Of a DNA stretch of 64,000 nucleotides, positions 33,188 to 45,540 are shown in pieces. Source of the DNA: Corylus avellana (taxonomy: Eukaryota > Streptophyta > Magnoliopsida > Fagales > Betulaceae); contig NC_081543.1 in assembly GCF_901000735.1 (NCBI RefSeq), positions 15,155,574-15,219,573 of the forward strand, read 5' to 3'. Below the pieces are notes generated by a model. That model was given only the letters and a program-made list of their open reading frames with translations, searched no databases and had not been told where the DNA came from. The first letter of the stretch is position 1. The number at the start of each line of letters is the position of its first letter. The translations under genes and the position numbers were made by a program.

Positions 33188-36100
33188 TGTTAGGAAATTA
33201 ATCCTATTTCCTAAGACCCGTGAGATGCGAAAAATAAGAAGAATGCGGAATAACAAAGATTAGGCAATCAAATCACACACGACACAAAGATTTAAGTGGT
33301 TCGGCTTAACAAGCCTACATCCACTGGCGGAGACGACCCGGAAAAAATTCACTATCAAAAGATGAGTACAAGAGAGTAACAGGTGAGAAAACCACTCAAA
33401 CCCAAAGCCCCAAATACACCCAATTCTCACTTTGCCCAAAGGAGAATAATAACAAAAAAGGGAAAAACAAACTCTCTCTTTTTCTTGCTCTCACCTTCTT
33501 CTTTCTCTCAATTGCTTTTGGCACACAAAAACACAAAGAGCCCATGCCTTTATATACTAGACAAAGTCGGTGCTTCCAAAGACCCAATACAACATGTACA
33601 TAAGAGATTTCCAAGAGCCAAGAGGAAAAACCAATACGTGTGGGACAAGCATTCTAACTCCTAATAGGAGAAGGAATCCAAGTACAAGACAAGCTTGTAG
33701 ATAAACCAAAAAACTGGTTGGGTCCCACCATAACTTTCTTGGTGAAGTGCAAGGCACGCATAACAATCTCCCACTTGACTTGAATTCCACCAAGTCGCAA
33801 CATAGTGACTCTCCTCCGGATGTCTCCTCCGCCTATCTTCAAGCTCGAAGACCAACTGAAGCTGCGCACAGCTTCAGTTTCTCAATAGTCACACCTTTTG
33901 TCAACATGTCTGCTGGATTCTCAGTTCCACGAATCTTCTCAAGTAACAATTGTCCACTTTCAAGAAGAGATCGAATGAAGTGATACCTCAACTGTATATG
34001 CTTTGTTCTTGAATGATACGCTGGGTTCTTCGCAAGAAAAATGGCACTCTAACTATCACTGTGTAGAACGCCCTTCTCATTCTTCTTTCCCAACTCATCC
34101 AAAAAACCTTGTAGCCAAGCCATCTCCTTTCCAGCTTCTGTCACGGCCACATACTCCGCCTCGGTAGTGGAAAGGGCTACAATTTTTTGTAACCTTGAGG
34201 TCCAACACACAGCAGTATCTCCTAGAGTATATACAAACCCTGTAGTACTTTTCCTGCTATCAACATCACCCGCTAGATCAGCATCCACGTAGCCCTGCAG
34301 CTTCAATTCTGCACCTGTGAAACAAAGGGACATATCTGAAGTTCCTCTCAGATATCGCAGAATCCACTTGACTGCCTCCCAATGCTGCTTCCCTGGATTA
34401 CTCATGTACCTGCTCACAACTCCCACTGCATGTGCAATATCCGGTCTAGTACAGACCATTGCATACATCAGACTTCCAATAGCTGAGGCATAAGGTACCT
34501 TGCTCATGTATGCTTTCTCTTGATCCGTCTTCGGTGACTGATCCTTGGTTAGTCTAAAGTGACTCCCCAAGGGTGTGCTCACTGACTTAGCTTCATTCAT
34601 GCTAAATCTGCTGAGAATCTTCTTCACATATTCTGTCTGTGAAATCTTCAGTGTACTATTGGCCCTGTCCCTGATGATTCTCATCCCAAGGATTTGTTTA
34701 GCAGCATCCAAATCCTTCATTGCAAACTGCTTTGATAGCTGGTTCTTCAACTTGTTGATGTCTTCCATACTGGCCCCTGCAATGAGCATATCATCTACGT
34801 ACAAAAGTAGAATAATGTAAGAGTTCTTAAGACTCTTGACATAGCAGCAATGATCTGCATTGGATCTTGTGAACCCAGTACTGCACATGAAACTGTCAAA
34901 CTTCTTGTACCATTGTCTTGGAGCTTGTTTCAGACCATACAAGCTTTTTCTCAGTTTGCACACTAAACTCTCCTTCCCCTGCATTGCAAATCCCTGTGGC
35001 TGCTGCATATAAATTTCTTCCTCTAACTCACCATGAAGGAACGCTGTCTTCACATCTAGCTGCTCTAGATGTAAGTTCTCCGCCGCCACAATGCTCAGCA
35101 CAATTCTGATGGTTGTCATCTTCACCACCGGAGAGAATATGTCTGTGTAGTCAATTCCTTCTTTCTGCTGGAATCCCTTGACTACTAATCTTGCCTTGTA
35201 GCGTTTGCTACCATCATGTTCACCCTTTATTCTGAACACCCATTTGTTGTGTAAAGCCTTTTTACCTGCTGGCAACTCAGTCAGCTCCCAGGTCTGGTTA
35301 GTCAATAATGAATCCATCTCATCCTTCATGGCTAACTCCCACTTGATTGAATCTTCAACCTCCAAGGCTTCAACAAACGTCTCTGGCTCACCACCATCCG
35401 TCAACAAAATATGAAATAGGGAGGGTGAAAAACGCTGTGGAGATCTAATGGTTCTAGTAGATCTACGGACAGCCACTGTTGGTGTACCCTGTTCAGTCTC
35501 TTGATCTACTGTTTCTTCAACTTCTAGACCATCTTCAGTTTCTGAATCCTTATCAACTTCTGAATTCCTTCTCTGAGCTGCACCTTTAGAAATTCCATCT
35601 AGGTTGATAAATTCAGGCTTCCCAGCCTCTGACTCTGTACTTACTGGTTCTGCACTTAAATTATTCTTATACACAGCCATTTTATTAAAAGTAACATTTC
35701 TACTTCTAATGATCTTCCGATTTTGATCATCCCAAAACCTATACCCGAATGCCTCATCCCCATAGCCAATGAAATAACATTTTCTAGACTTAGCATCTAG
35801 CTTGCTACGAGCATCAGATTCAATATAGACATACGAAACACAACCAAAAACTTTCAAGTGAGAAAGATTTACCTCCTTTCCACTCCAAACTTCTTCAAGT
35901 AGTCTGCGGCCCAAAGGAACTGATGGTCCTCTGTTTATCAAGTAAGCAGCAGTGCTTACTGCATCCGCCCAGAAAGTTTTCGGTAGTCCAGCATGCAACC
36001 TCATACTTCTTGCACGCTCATTGAGGGTCCTGTTCATGCGCTCAGCCACGCCATTCTGTTGTGGTGTCCCTGGGATAGTCTTTTCCATTCTAATCCCATT

Positions 36101-38374
36101 CATTGCACAAAACTGTTTGAAACCCCCGTCTTCGTATTCTCCCCCATTGTCTGATCTTAGACATTTCAATTTCATACCAGTTTCTGTTTCTACCATGACC
36201 TTCCACTTCTTAAAAACTTCAAATACATCAGATTTAAGCTTTAAGAAGTAAACCCATACCTTCCTGCTTGAGTCATCAATAAATGTGATATAATACCGCG
36301 AGCCTCCAAGAGATGCCACTGGTGCGGGACCTCACAAATCTGTGTGTACCAACTCCAGCTTTCCCGGCTTTGGTGTTCTGCCAACCTTCGCGAAACTCAC
36401 CTTCTTCTGCTTTCCTAGGATGCAGCCTTCACACAAATCAGACTTAACTGACTTCAGCTCCGGTAGTTTCCCCTTTGACAAAAGTACCTTCATCCCTTTC
36501 TCGCTCATGTGCCCAAGCCTTAGGTGCCATAATTTTGAGTTAGCACCCGTATCTGCAACAGCAATTGTATCTCTGCTGTTCGTCGTCATATAGAGAGTAC
36601 CCGTCTTATGACCATGAGCCAAAATCCTGACTCCCTTGCTGACCTTCCACTTTCCACCGTGGAAATGAATTGAATGCCCTTCGTCATCAAGCTGTCCTAC
36701 TGAAATCAGGTTCTTTTTCAGTTCTGGGATATGCCTGACACTTTGCAGCTTCCATACCGAGTCACTGTGAACTCTAATGCGAATATCGCCTAGACCCACA
36801 ACATCCAGCGCCGTTCCGTCAGCCAAGTACACCTTTCCAAAATCTCCAGCCACATAATTTTCAAGAACTTCACGGATCGGTGTAGTGTGAAAAGAAGCTC
36901 CTGAGTCCAAGACCCAAGAATCAAGAGGACTGTCAACAGATAGAAGTAGGGCATCGTGCACTTCTTCTGTTACCACGGCATTTGCGGCGTCATTTTCGGT
37001 TTTCTTCTTCAGTTCTCTGCAGTTCTTCTTGAAGTGGCCTATCTTGCCACAGTTCCAACACTCAGGTTGTCGTCCAAACCTGGATTTGCTCCTACCCTTC
37101 CTGGACTTAGATCTACCCCTCACAAAGTTTCTGTCTTGTCTTCTGCCCCGAGTCTCGAGGTTTAAAGCAGCACCAGAACAAGAGGCTTCACCCGCATCTC
37201 TTCTGCGAACCTCTTCACTGAGAATCAAATCCCTGACGTCTTCATAGCTCAGTTTACTCTTTCCTACAGAGTTACTCACAGCCATCCTCACTGCTTCCCA
37301 GCTATTTGGCAAAGATGCCAAGACGATCAACACACGAACTTCATCATCAAAATTAATTTCCAGTGAGGACAATTGATTTGTGATGGTGTTGAACTCATTG
37401 AGATGATGTGCTACAGAAGCTCCTTCCGCCATCTTTAGGTTGAACAATTTCTTCATCAGATGCACCTTGTTGTTAGCCGACGGCTTCTCGTACATGCTTG
37501 ACAAAGCCTTCATTAGACCTGCTGTGGTCTTTTCTTTTACAAAGTTGTGTGCAACTGATTTTGACAGAGATAACCTGATAACTGCTAGGGCTTTACGATC
37601 AAGCAGAGCCCACTCGCTATCATACATGTCGTCGGGTTGTTCTTCCAGAAGAGGTTGATGAAGATCCTTCCCATAAAGAATATCTTCAATCTATACCTTC
37701 CAATACCCAAAATCTTTGCCGTCGAATTTCTCGATTCCCATCTTTCCTTCTTCACCTGCCATCGCTCCCACTCGAACCAACAGCTCTGATACCAGTTGTT
37801 AGGAAATTAATCTTATTTCCCAAGACCCGTGAGATGCGAAAAATAAGAAGAATGCGGAATAACAAAGATTAGGCAATCAAATCACACATGACACAAAGAT
37901 TTAAGTGGTTCGGCTTAACAAGCCTACATCCACTGGCGGAGACGACCCGGAAAAAATTCACTATCAAAAGATGAGTACAAGAGAGTAACAGGTGAGAAAA
38001 CTACTCAAACCCAAAGCCCCAAATACACCAAATTCTCACTTTGCCCAAAGGAGAATAATAACAAAAAAAGGAAAAACAAACTCTCTCTTTTTCTTGCTCT
38101 CACCTTCTTCTTTCTCTCAATTGCTTTTGGCACACAAAAACACAAAGAGCCCATGCCTTTATATACTAGACAAAGTCGGTGCTTCCAAAGACCCAATACA
38201 ACATGTACATAAGAGATTTCCAAGAGCCAAGAGGAAAAACCAATACGTGTGGGACAAGAATTCTAACTCCTAATAGGAGAAGGAATCCAAGTACAAGACA
38301 AGCTTGTAGATAAACCAAAAAACTGGTTGGGTCCCACCATAACTTTCTTGGTGAAGTGCAAGGCACGCATAACA
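33188..38374 (-). mobile_element. Ty1/copia LTR retrotransposon, full length, young
   Basis: LTRs of 578 bp at 33188-33765 and 37797-38374 (TG...CA ends) differ at about 7 positions by eye (~1.2%). The 5-bp TSD ATAGC is at 33183-33187 and 38375-38379. The primer site (TGGTATCAGAGC on the minus strand) is at 37783-37794 and the polypurine tract AAGTGGGAGAT abuts the left LTR. A copy of the flanking segment at 63756-63760 has one ATAGC and no element, so the empty site is visible. The internal gag-pol is nearly complete but carries three stops. Confidence 0.97.
33839..37762 (-). pseudogene. copia gag-pol polyprotein with three premature stops
   Basis: The start MAGEEGKMGIEKFDG at 37762 is the usual copia gag opening. 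In order: gag helices, zinc knuckle CWNCGKIGHFKKNC, protease WVLDSGASFHTT, integrase (LWHLRLGH with CEGC, RSDNGGEY, QQNGVAERMNRTLNE), reverse transcriptase (KTAFLHGELEEEIYM, LYVDDMLIAG) and RNase H (DADLAGD, STTEAEYVA, HSDS, TKHIQLRYHF), ending near 33839. Stops: TAG at 37691-37693 (Gln expected), TGA at 36332-36334 (Trp expected) and TAG at 34049-34051 (Gln expected in HSDSQSA). Each is explained by one C-to-T change on one strand. Otherwise the frame is open, so the copy is only slightly decayed. Confidence 0.95.
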
Positions 38375-38569
38375 ATAGCAAAACTACCCAGATTACCAAT
38401 CAAGGTTGTACTTTTTGATGTTAGTTTTAAATTATTTTTCTGTTATGAAATGTGTTTATAAGAAATTTTAGTTATTTGATTGCAAACTACAATATTTCTT
38501 AATTGTTATTTGGTAATTATAGTCTAAGTTGTTATTTGAGAATTATAGTCTAAAGTGGTTTTTAGTTCA
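38375..38569. repeat. Middle part of the duplicated segment
   Basis: After the copia TSD the text 'aaaactacccagattacc' continues exactly as in 63761-63950. It is non-coding and ends where the CACTA-type terminus begins. Confidence 0.85.
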
Positions 38570-39088
38570 CACTACAATAAAAATGGTCATTAGCGACCAA
38601 ATGTTTAGCTGCGACTTCGCTATATATATAATGGTATTTAGCAACGACCCCAATAGCAGTGACATTAGTCGCCGCTGTTGTCCACTCAACAACGGCGACG
38701 CTGATGAGGGGTCAATAGCGGCAACTCTGGTGTTGCCGCTATTGACATGAGAAAAATGAAAAAAGATCATTAGCGGCGACTTAATGTCACCACTATTTAA
38801 TGGACAATAGTGGTGACTCTCAGAGTCGCAGCTAATGAGGGGTCAATAGCGGCGACTCTGGTGTTGCTGCTATTGACATGAGAAAAATTAAAAAAGATTA
38901 TTAGCGACGACTTAATGTCGTCACTATTTAGTGGACAACAGTGACGTCTCTCAGAGTCGCCGCTAATAAGTGGTCCATAAGAATGACTCTAACGTCACCG
39001 CTATTGACATGAGAAAAATTAAAAAAGATCATTAGTGGTGACATTAGGACAACAACGGAGTCGCCACTGATGAATAAGTATATTATAT
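38570..39088. mobile_element. Left end of a CACTA-like element (family D)
   Basis: CACTACAATAAAAATGG at 38570 is followed by GCGGCGACT/AGTCGCCGC palindromes in repeated 'aggggtcaatagcggc' units. The same start occurs at 63951. It is interrupted by the gypsy element at 39094; no matching right end is seen after 44265, so it is probably truncated. Confidence 0.75.
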
Positions 39089-39555
39089 GGCTCTGTTACG
39101 TGTGGAGTTGGAGACCACTTAGAAGTTGAAGGGCTAGAGAGGCGTGAACAATATAGAGTATTGTTGTTGCAGTAACTATGTTTTTTCCAGTATTTGTTTT
39201 CTATTAGAATTACTTTATGTTTGATTACTTAAATTAGATTAGTTTTATGTTTATCTTTAGGAGTTGAATAGAAGTCCTATTGGCACTCTATTTTATAGGT
39301 ATTATGTTCCTTTAAATACTGTATTATTATGGAATGAGAAATCAATCAACAATTTATTCAAACCTTGTGTTTGTGGGAGTTTGAGAGCTTCTATAATTGC
39401 TCTACCAAATGAGGTCCAAGATTCCTCGAAAATCCTACCGCTAGAATTGTTTTCTTCTTGATTTCCCCACAATAGGGAGGTTAAGGAATAACAATCCTGG
39501 TAAATTTCCAGTTCACAAACCTGTTACGCGTTCAGATTCTCGAGCACGTAACAAA

Positions 39556-40575
39556 GTGGTATCAGAGCCAGGTTTGTCAGACCAACGTTTTGATCGGCTA
39601 GAGTCTGAAGTTGGGTCCATTAAACGTGAGCTCCAGGAATTAATTGAAGGTGTGAGTGCTCAAATCCAGCAACTGGTAGTAAAGAAAGGTGATGGTGATG
39701 CATCTGTCTCTAAATCGAGCAAAAATAAGGGGATTGGGGGTTATGCACAAGGGTCGGTCAATACAAAATTGACCAAGTTGGAGTTCCCACGCTATGACGG
39801 GATTGAAGATCCAACCAGTTGGATTTGTAGAGTCGAGCAGTACTTTGGCTTTCAGCAAACGGAAGAAGAAAATAAGGTACTATTAACTGCTTATCATCTG
39901 GAGGGAGAGGCACAATTATGGTACCAAATATTCAAACAAGATATCGACGAAGTCTCGTGGAAAATTCTGAAGGAAGGACTGCATGTTAGATTTGGGCCTA
40001 CACAATTTGAAGATTTCTATGGAGATCTCTCAAAATTGCGACAAGTTGGAAGCGTTAAAGATTATCAGTCTCAATTTGAGAAGTTACTCAGCAGAGTGGG
40101 CAAATTGTCTCCAGTGCATCAAGTCGGATGTTTTGTTAGTGGGTTAAAGGTGACCATTCGGACAAAAGTGCAAGCTGCCAGGCCAACAACTTTGACTGAA
40201 GCTATCGGGTTGGCCCGCCTCTTTGAGGCACGTGTATTGGCCCAAAGAAAATCTCCTTTTGACTATAAACCAAAGCCATCTGCACCACAAAATCCTTCTC
40301 AACCACAAGCTTCATCTCCTTTCCGCAACAATAGCATACCCACCAAGCGACTCAACGAAACAGAGATGAAAGAGAGACGAGAAAAGGGGTTGTGCTTCAA
40401 TTGTGATGAGAGATTTCGACCGGGTCATCGTTGCATGAAATTGTTCTTGATCGAAGGCATTTATCCGGAGGACGAGGAAGAAAGGAGAGATGATTGGGCA
40501 GAGGAAAATCAGGAACCCAGACCCGGCGAAGCGGAAGATGTAGAAATTTCACTCAACGCCTTGGCAGGCGTCTAA
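39556..40575 (+). pseudogene. gypsy gag
   Basis: An open frame of about 339 codons: coiled-coil-like N-terminus (RFDRLESEVGSIKRELQEL), the retrotransposon gag core (KLEFPRYDGIEDPTSWICRV, YHLEGEAQLWYQ) and a plant chromovirus zinc knuckle CFNCDERFRPGHRC. The frame is already open in the primer site and I see no ATG before the conserved gag region, so the normal start may be lost. It ends at 40573-40575, just before the protease part. Confidence 0.88.
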
Positions 40576-40587
40576 ACTCCTCAGACG

Positions 40588-43500
40588 ATGCGAGTGTGTG
40601 GACGATGCAAAGAAGGGGGGGCTATGTTGTTGGTGGATACGGGCTCAACTCACAATTTCATGAGCACCTGCCCTGCTAGGCGATTGGGGCTGCACATAAA
40701 GATGGCTGAATATTTTGAAGTGGCAGTAGCTAATGGGAAAAGAATTCGCAGTGAAGGGTGTTGCTATGGAGTTCAGGTATGTCTAAATGGGGCTAAATTT
40801 GTGATAGATTTTTTCTTATTACCCATGGAGGGTTGTGAGGCTGTGTTGGGGGCACAATGGTTACAGGTATTGGGACCAATTTTATAGGATTTTGCAAAAT
40901 TGCACATGAAATTTACATGGAAGGGGAAGGAAGTAGAGTTATGGGGTCTATCAGTGCCAAGAAATAAAATTGTGGACTCTAAGGAGATTTGGCAGGGGGT
41001 TCAAAATCAACAACTAGGATTTATTTTGTTCTCTATCAACCTAGGCATGTCACAACCGGGTCTTAGCTCAACAAATCCAAAATTGCTGCAATTATTAGAT
41101 AGATTTTCAAAAATTTTTGTGGAGTCTCAAGGCTTACCTCCCAAAAGAATTCAGGACCATCGTATTCCTCTCAAGCCCGGGACTGGCCCAGTTAGTGTTC
41201 GTCCTTATCGTTACCCACATTATCAGAAAACTGAAATTGAGAAAATAGTTTCAGGACTCCTAGAATCGGGGGTTATTCACTCTAGCACCAACCCTTATTC
41301 ATCCCCGGTCTTATTGGTGAAGAAACATGATGGATCTTGGCGTATGTGCGTCGATTATCACGCACTCAACAACATCACCATCAAGGACAAATTTCCCATA
41401 CCTATGATTGACAAGCTTCTGGATGAGTTGCATGGTGCCAAATTCTTCTCTAAACTAGATTTGCGGTCTGGTTATCACAAAATCCGAGTGCACTCGGAAG
41501 ATATAGAAAAAACAGCATTCCGAACTCACGAAGGGCACTACGAATTCCTCGTTATACCGTTCGGCCTCACCAACACACCGTCATCATTCCAAGTGCTCAT
41601 GAATGACGTCTTCTCCAAATTCCTACAACACAAGCTATTTGTCAAAAGGGAAAAATGTCAGTTTGGGTTAGAAGAAGTAAATTATTTGGGTCATGTTATT
41701 AGTCGAATGGGGGTGTCAATGGATCTGGAGAAAATAGAGGCTATGTTGTGTTGGCCTATTCCAAAAACCATAAAAGCCTTGAAGGGGTTCCTTGGTTTGA
41801 CAGGGTACTACAGAAAATTTGTTCGAAAGTATAGGGAAATAGCAAGACCTCTTACTCAACTACTAAAAAAAGATGCATTTGGATGGTCATCACTAGCTGA
41901 GCATGCTTTTCATGAATTAAAGAAGGCTATGACCCAAGCCCCTGTCCTAGCATTGCCGGACTTCTCCAAGGATTTCATTGTGGAGTGTGATGCATCGGGG
42001 GAAGGTATAGGGGCTGTTCTAATGCAAGAGAGGCGTCCCATTGTGTATTTCAGCCAAGCCTTACAAGGATGAAACCTACAACTATCCACATATGAGAAGG
42101 AGATGCTTGCATTGGTCACAGCAGCGTAGAGATGGAGACCATATCTGCTGGGTAACCGCTTCATTGTCTGCACAGATCACCAAAGTTTGCAATACTTGTG
42201 GCAACAAGCAATTACTACTACTGCACAACAGAAATGGTTAGTTAAATTATTGGGCTATGATTTCAAAATCGAGTATAAGAAAGGCGTGGACAATGCCGTA
42301 GCAAATGCACTACCTAGGAGGACGGATTGCGGGGAATTGAAAGCACTTTCACACCCTATGCCTCATTGGTTGAAGCCTATACAAGAAGAAGTTGTGGCTA
42401 ATCCACAGATGCAAGAGTTAGTAAAAAAAATTCAAGATGGGGAGGCGATCTGGCCATGGGATTACAAAGGTGGGTTGATATACTTCAAAAACAGAATATA
42501 TATTGATGAAAATTCTCCTCTGTTCCCCACCATCATCAAGGAGTACCATTCAAGCACTCACGAGGGTTTCCACAAAACATTGCATAGAGTACGAACCGTT
42601 TTTTTATTGGGCAGGAATGAGGGGTCATATTCGGGTTTTTATACAAAATTGTGATGTGTGCCAACATCATAAAATCGAGACAACCCAACCAAATGGTTTG
42701 TTGCAGCCTTTGCCTATTCCGGAGGTAATTTGGGCCGATATCTCTATGGATTTCATAGACGGCTTACCAATGTCAAAGGGGAAAACAACCATCTTTGTGG
42801 TGGTTGACAAGTTATCAAAGTATGGACATTTCACCCCACTCAGTCATCGTTATACAGCCCCTGTTGTCGCACAAGCTTTCTTTGATAATGTTTTCAAGCT
42901 ACATGGGATTCCCAAGACTATAGTGTGTGACCGTGATCCAGACTTTACAAGTATTTTTTTGGAAAGAACTCTTCTGCTTGAATGGAGTACAATTTAATTT
43001 CACCTCGGCTTACCATCCTCAAACGGACGGTCAAACAGAAGTAGTAAATTGCACCATTGAAATGTATTTACGGTGTTTCACTAGCTCAAAACCTAGTGAT
43101 TGGGTTCGGTGGTTACCATGGGTGGAATTCTGCTACAACACTAGCTATCACTCATCATTGAGATGCACTCCTTTCCAAGTTGTTTATGGAAGAGAGCCAC
43201 CTAATTTATTAACATATGTGCCGGGTACTTCTAGGGTGGCAGCCATGGAAAAATTACTAATGGACAGAGATGAGATGGTTAAAGGAGCTCAGGAGCATTT
43301 GAAGGAGGCACAAGCGCGGATGAAGAAGGTTTATGATCAACACCGCCAAGAGAGGGAGTTCAAGGTGGGAGATTGGGTTTATCTACGCCTACAACCATAC
43401 AGGCAAATGTCGGTTCAAATGCGGAGGAACTTGAAATTATCCCCCAGATTCTATGGGCCGTATCAGATTGTGGAGAAAATTGGGGCTTTGTCTTACAAAC

Positions 43501-43760
43501 TAGCTTTACCATCAGGATCCAAAATACACCTGGTTTTCCATGTATCCTTGTTGAAGCAAAGATTGGGCATGGCTGTCCAGGTGCAAGAGAAGTTGCCTTA
43601 TGTTGATAATGTGGTTGGGGATATGCTGCCACGGCCGAGGACTGCATTGGAATATCGAACCAAAAAGGGCATTGTTGAGGTTTTAATCCATTGGGAGGAT
43701 CTTTCTCCGGCTGATGCAACATGAGAGATCTTGGATGACATTCAACAACGTTTTTCGTCT
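40588..43760 (+). pseudogene. gypsy pol (protease, RT, RNase H, integrase, chromo-like tail), broken
   Basis: Protease MLLVDTGSTHNFM (40624-40662). The RT starts normally (YSSPVLLVKKHDGSWRMCVD, FFSKLDLRSGYHKIRV, FGLTNTPSSFQVLMNDVF), but KFL at about 41625 joins directly to QHKLFVKREKCQF. The segment with the catalytic FDD motif, about 35-40 residues in the family, is deleted in frame. RNase H (ECDASGEGIGAVL) has stops at 42070-42072 and 42127-42129. Integrase: CDVCQHHK, WADISMDFIDGLP, TIVCDRDPDF, a frameshift near 42960, then YHPQTDGQTEVVN. GPYQIVEKIG and VLIHWEDLSPADAT follow, with TGA at 43722-43724 where Trp is expected. Not functional. Confidence 0.93.
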
Positions 43761-44265
43761 TTTGTCCTTGAGGACAAGGACAATCCTAAGGTGGATGGAG
43801 TGTTACGTGTGGAGTTGGAGACCACTTAGAAGTTGAAGGGCTAGAGAGGCGTGAACAATACATAGTATTGTTGTTGCAGTAACTATGTTTTTTCCAGTGT
43901 TTGTTTTCTATTAGAATTACTTTATTTTTTATTACTTAAATTAGATTAGGTTTATGTTTATCTTTAGGAGTTGAATAGAAGTCCTATTGGGACTCTATTT
44001 TATAAGTATTATGTTCCTTTAAATACTGCATTATTATGGACTGAGAAATCAATCAACAATTTATTCAAACCTTGTGTTTGTTGGAGTTTGAGAGCTTCTC
44101 TAATTGCTCAACCAAAGGAGGTCCAGGATTCCTCGAAAATCCTACCGCTAGAATTGTTTTCTTCTTGATTTTCCCACAATAGGGAGGTTAAAGAAGAACG
44201 ATCCTGGTAAATTTCCAATTCACAAACCTGTTACGTGTTCAGATTCTTGAGCACATAACAGGCTC

Positions 44266-44570
44266 AAGCAGTCTAACCTGGGCAAATATTTTTTTTCCCT
44301 ATTAATATATTACTATTCAGGTTTTTATTAATTCTTTTGGATTCATCACTATTAATCTTTCTTAGTACCCTATAAAGATTATATGGGTTATTCTGAATTG
44401 TGAGTTAAGGGATATGATGAACAATGGTGCAAGTATTGTTTTCCCTGTTAATATATGGCTCAAGCATTTGGGTATTAGCTATGCAATCGTGACAAATTCA
44501 TGTATAAAAGAGATATTTAATGCTCAATGGGTCTTGGTCTTGATCTCTATTATGGAGTGGGCAGGAAAAT
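44266..44570. other. Non-coding stretch after the gypsy element
   Basis: AT-rich continuation of the gypsy target. No ORF with a recognisable motif and no family-D right terminus. Confidence 0.5.
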
Positions 44571-44752
44571 GGAAATGTTAAGTGTTCTTTTAGTGTTCTC
44601 CTCGTGTCCTCTCAACTATAATGTAGCTTTTAAAATTATTATTAAATTTGAGATTATCGTTATTGACTTTTAATCTATTGGTAATTTTAAAAGCCACATC
44701 ATAGTTGGGAGGAAACCAGGAGAACACTAGAAGAACACCTAGCATTTCCCGT
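44571..44752. mobile_element. Mutator-like MITE
   Basis: Left GGAAATGTTAAGTGTTCTTT and right AGAACACCTAGCATTTCCC form imperfect TIRs of about 35 bp. Flanks (c)AGGAAAAT at 44562-44570 and (t)AGGAAAAT after the right end fit a ~9-bp TSD with one mismatch. Confidence 0.65.
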
Positions 44753-44878
44753 AGGAAAATACCACGAGAAAAAAACAAAAAAAAACTATAATGGAAAAAA
44801 GTATACAGAAAAGACAATTTTTTCCTATTATATTAGTATTTTTTATTTTTTTGTTTTGTATCCTTATATATTATTTTT

Positions 44879-45252
44879 GGAGAAACTTCATTGAAAACCC
44901 CTGAACTTTCACCTGATTTGATAAACCCCCATAAACTTTAAAATCTCTCCATTTAGTCCCTTGAACATTCAATTGCTTTCAATATGGACCCCTCCATTAG
45001 ATTTTAAACATTACATGATGTTTATACCCTTGACTTTTGTATAAAATTTCAACTTCCAAAACGTTTTTTTATTTTTAAAAAAACAAAAAATAGGGATATT
45101 TTGGTCTTTTTTGTATTTTTAACGGCTAAAATTGACGGAGAGGTTCAAATTGAGAGCAATTGAAAGTTTAGGGGACTAAATTGAGATATTTTGAAGTTTG
45201 GGGGGTATTTCAAAACGGGTGGAAGTTCGGGGGTCTTAAGTAAAGTTTCCCC
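44879..45252. mobile_element. Mutator-like MITE with 9-bp TSD
   Basis: The left 'ggagaaacttcattgaaaac' and right 'cttaagtaaagtttcccc' are inverted repeats, and the halves contain complementary 'cccctgaacttt'/'gaagttcgggggt' text. The TSD ATTATTTTT is at 44870-44878 and 45253-45261. It is non-coding. Confidence 0.82.
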
Positions 45253-45540
45253 ATTATTTTTTATTCAAATTGATTATTCTTGTGTACTATTTTCTTTTAG
45301 TTTACGTTGTTATTTAGTGAGGGTTTTTTTTTTTTTTTTGGTGCATAATGCACATTGTTTAGGTGCTTAATTGATAGATGATATTCGCTTTTAAGGTTTC
45401 ATTCAAACCGGAAAAAATATAAAGAAAAATAGACAATTCTTCTATTATATCAATATTTTTCATTTTTCATTTTTCTATTTTATTGTATGTGGTTCTGTTC
45501 TTCCCTTATGGGTTTTGTCTTTATTTTATGTTTTAATTTA

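Larger units (their letters stand above)
39094..44260 (+). mobile_element. Ty3/gypsy chromovirus LTR retrotransposon, defective
   Basis: Both LTRs are 460 bp (39094-39553 and 43801-44260; TGTTACGTG...ACATAACA in the 3' copy), with about 23 differences by eye (~5%). The TSD GGCTC is at 39089-39093 and 44261-44265. The primer site TGGTATCAGAGCC is at 39557-39569, and a purine-rich AAGGTGGATGGAG precedes the 3' LTR. The domain order gag-PR-RT-RH-IN and the GPY/F motif with a chromo-like tail place it with plant chromoviruses. It inserted into the family-D CACTA element. Confidence 0.97.
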
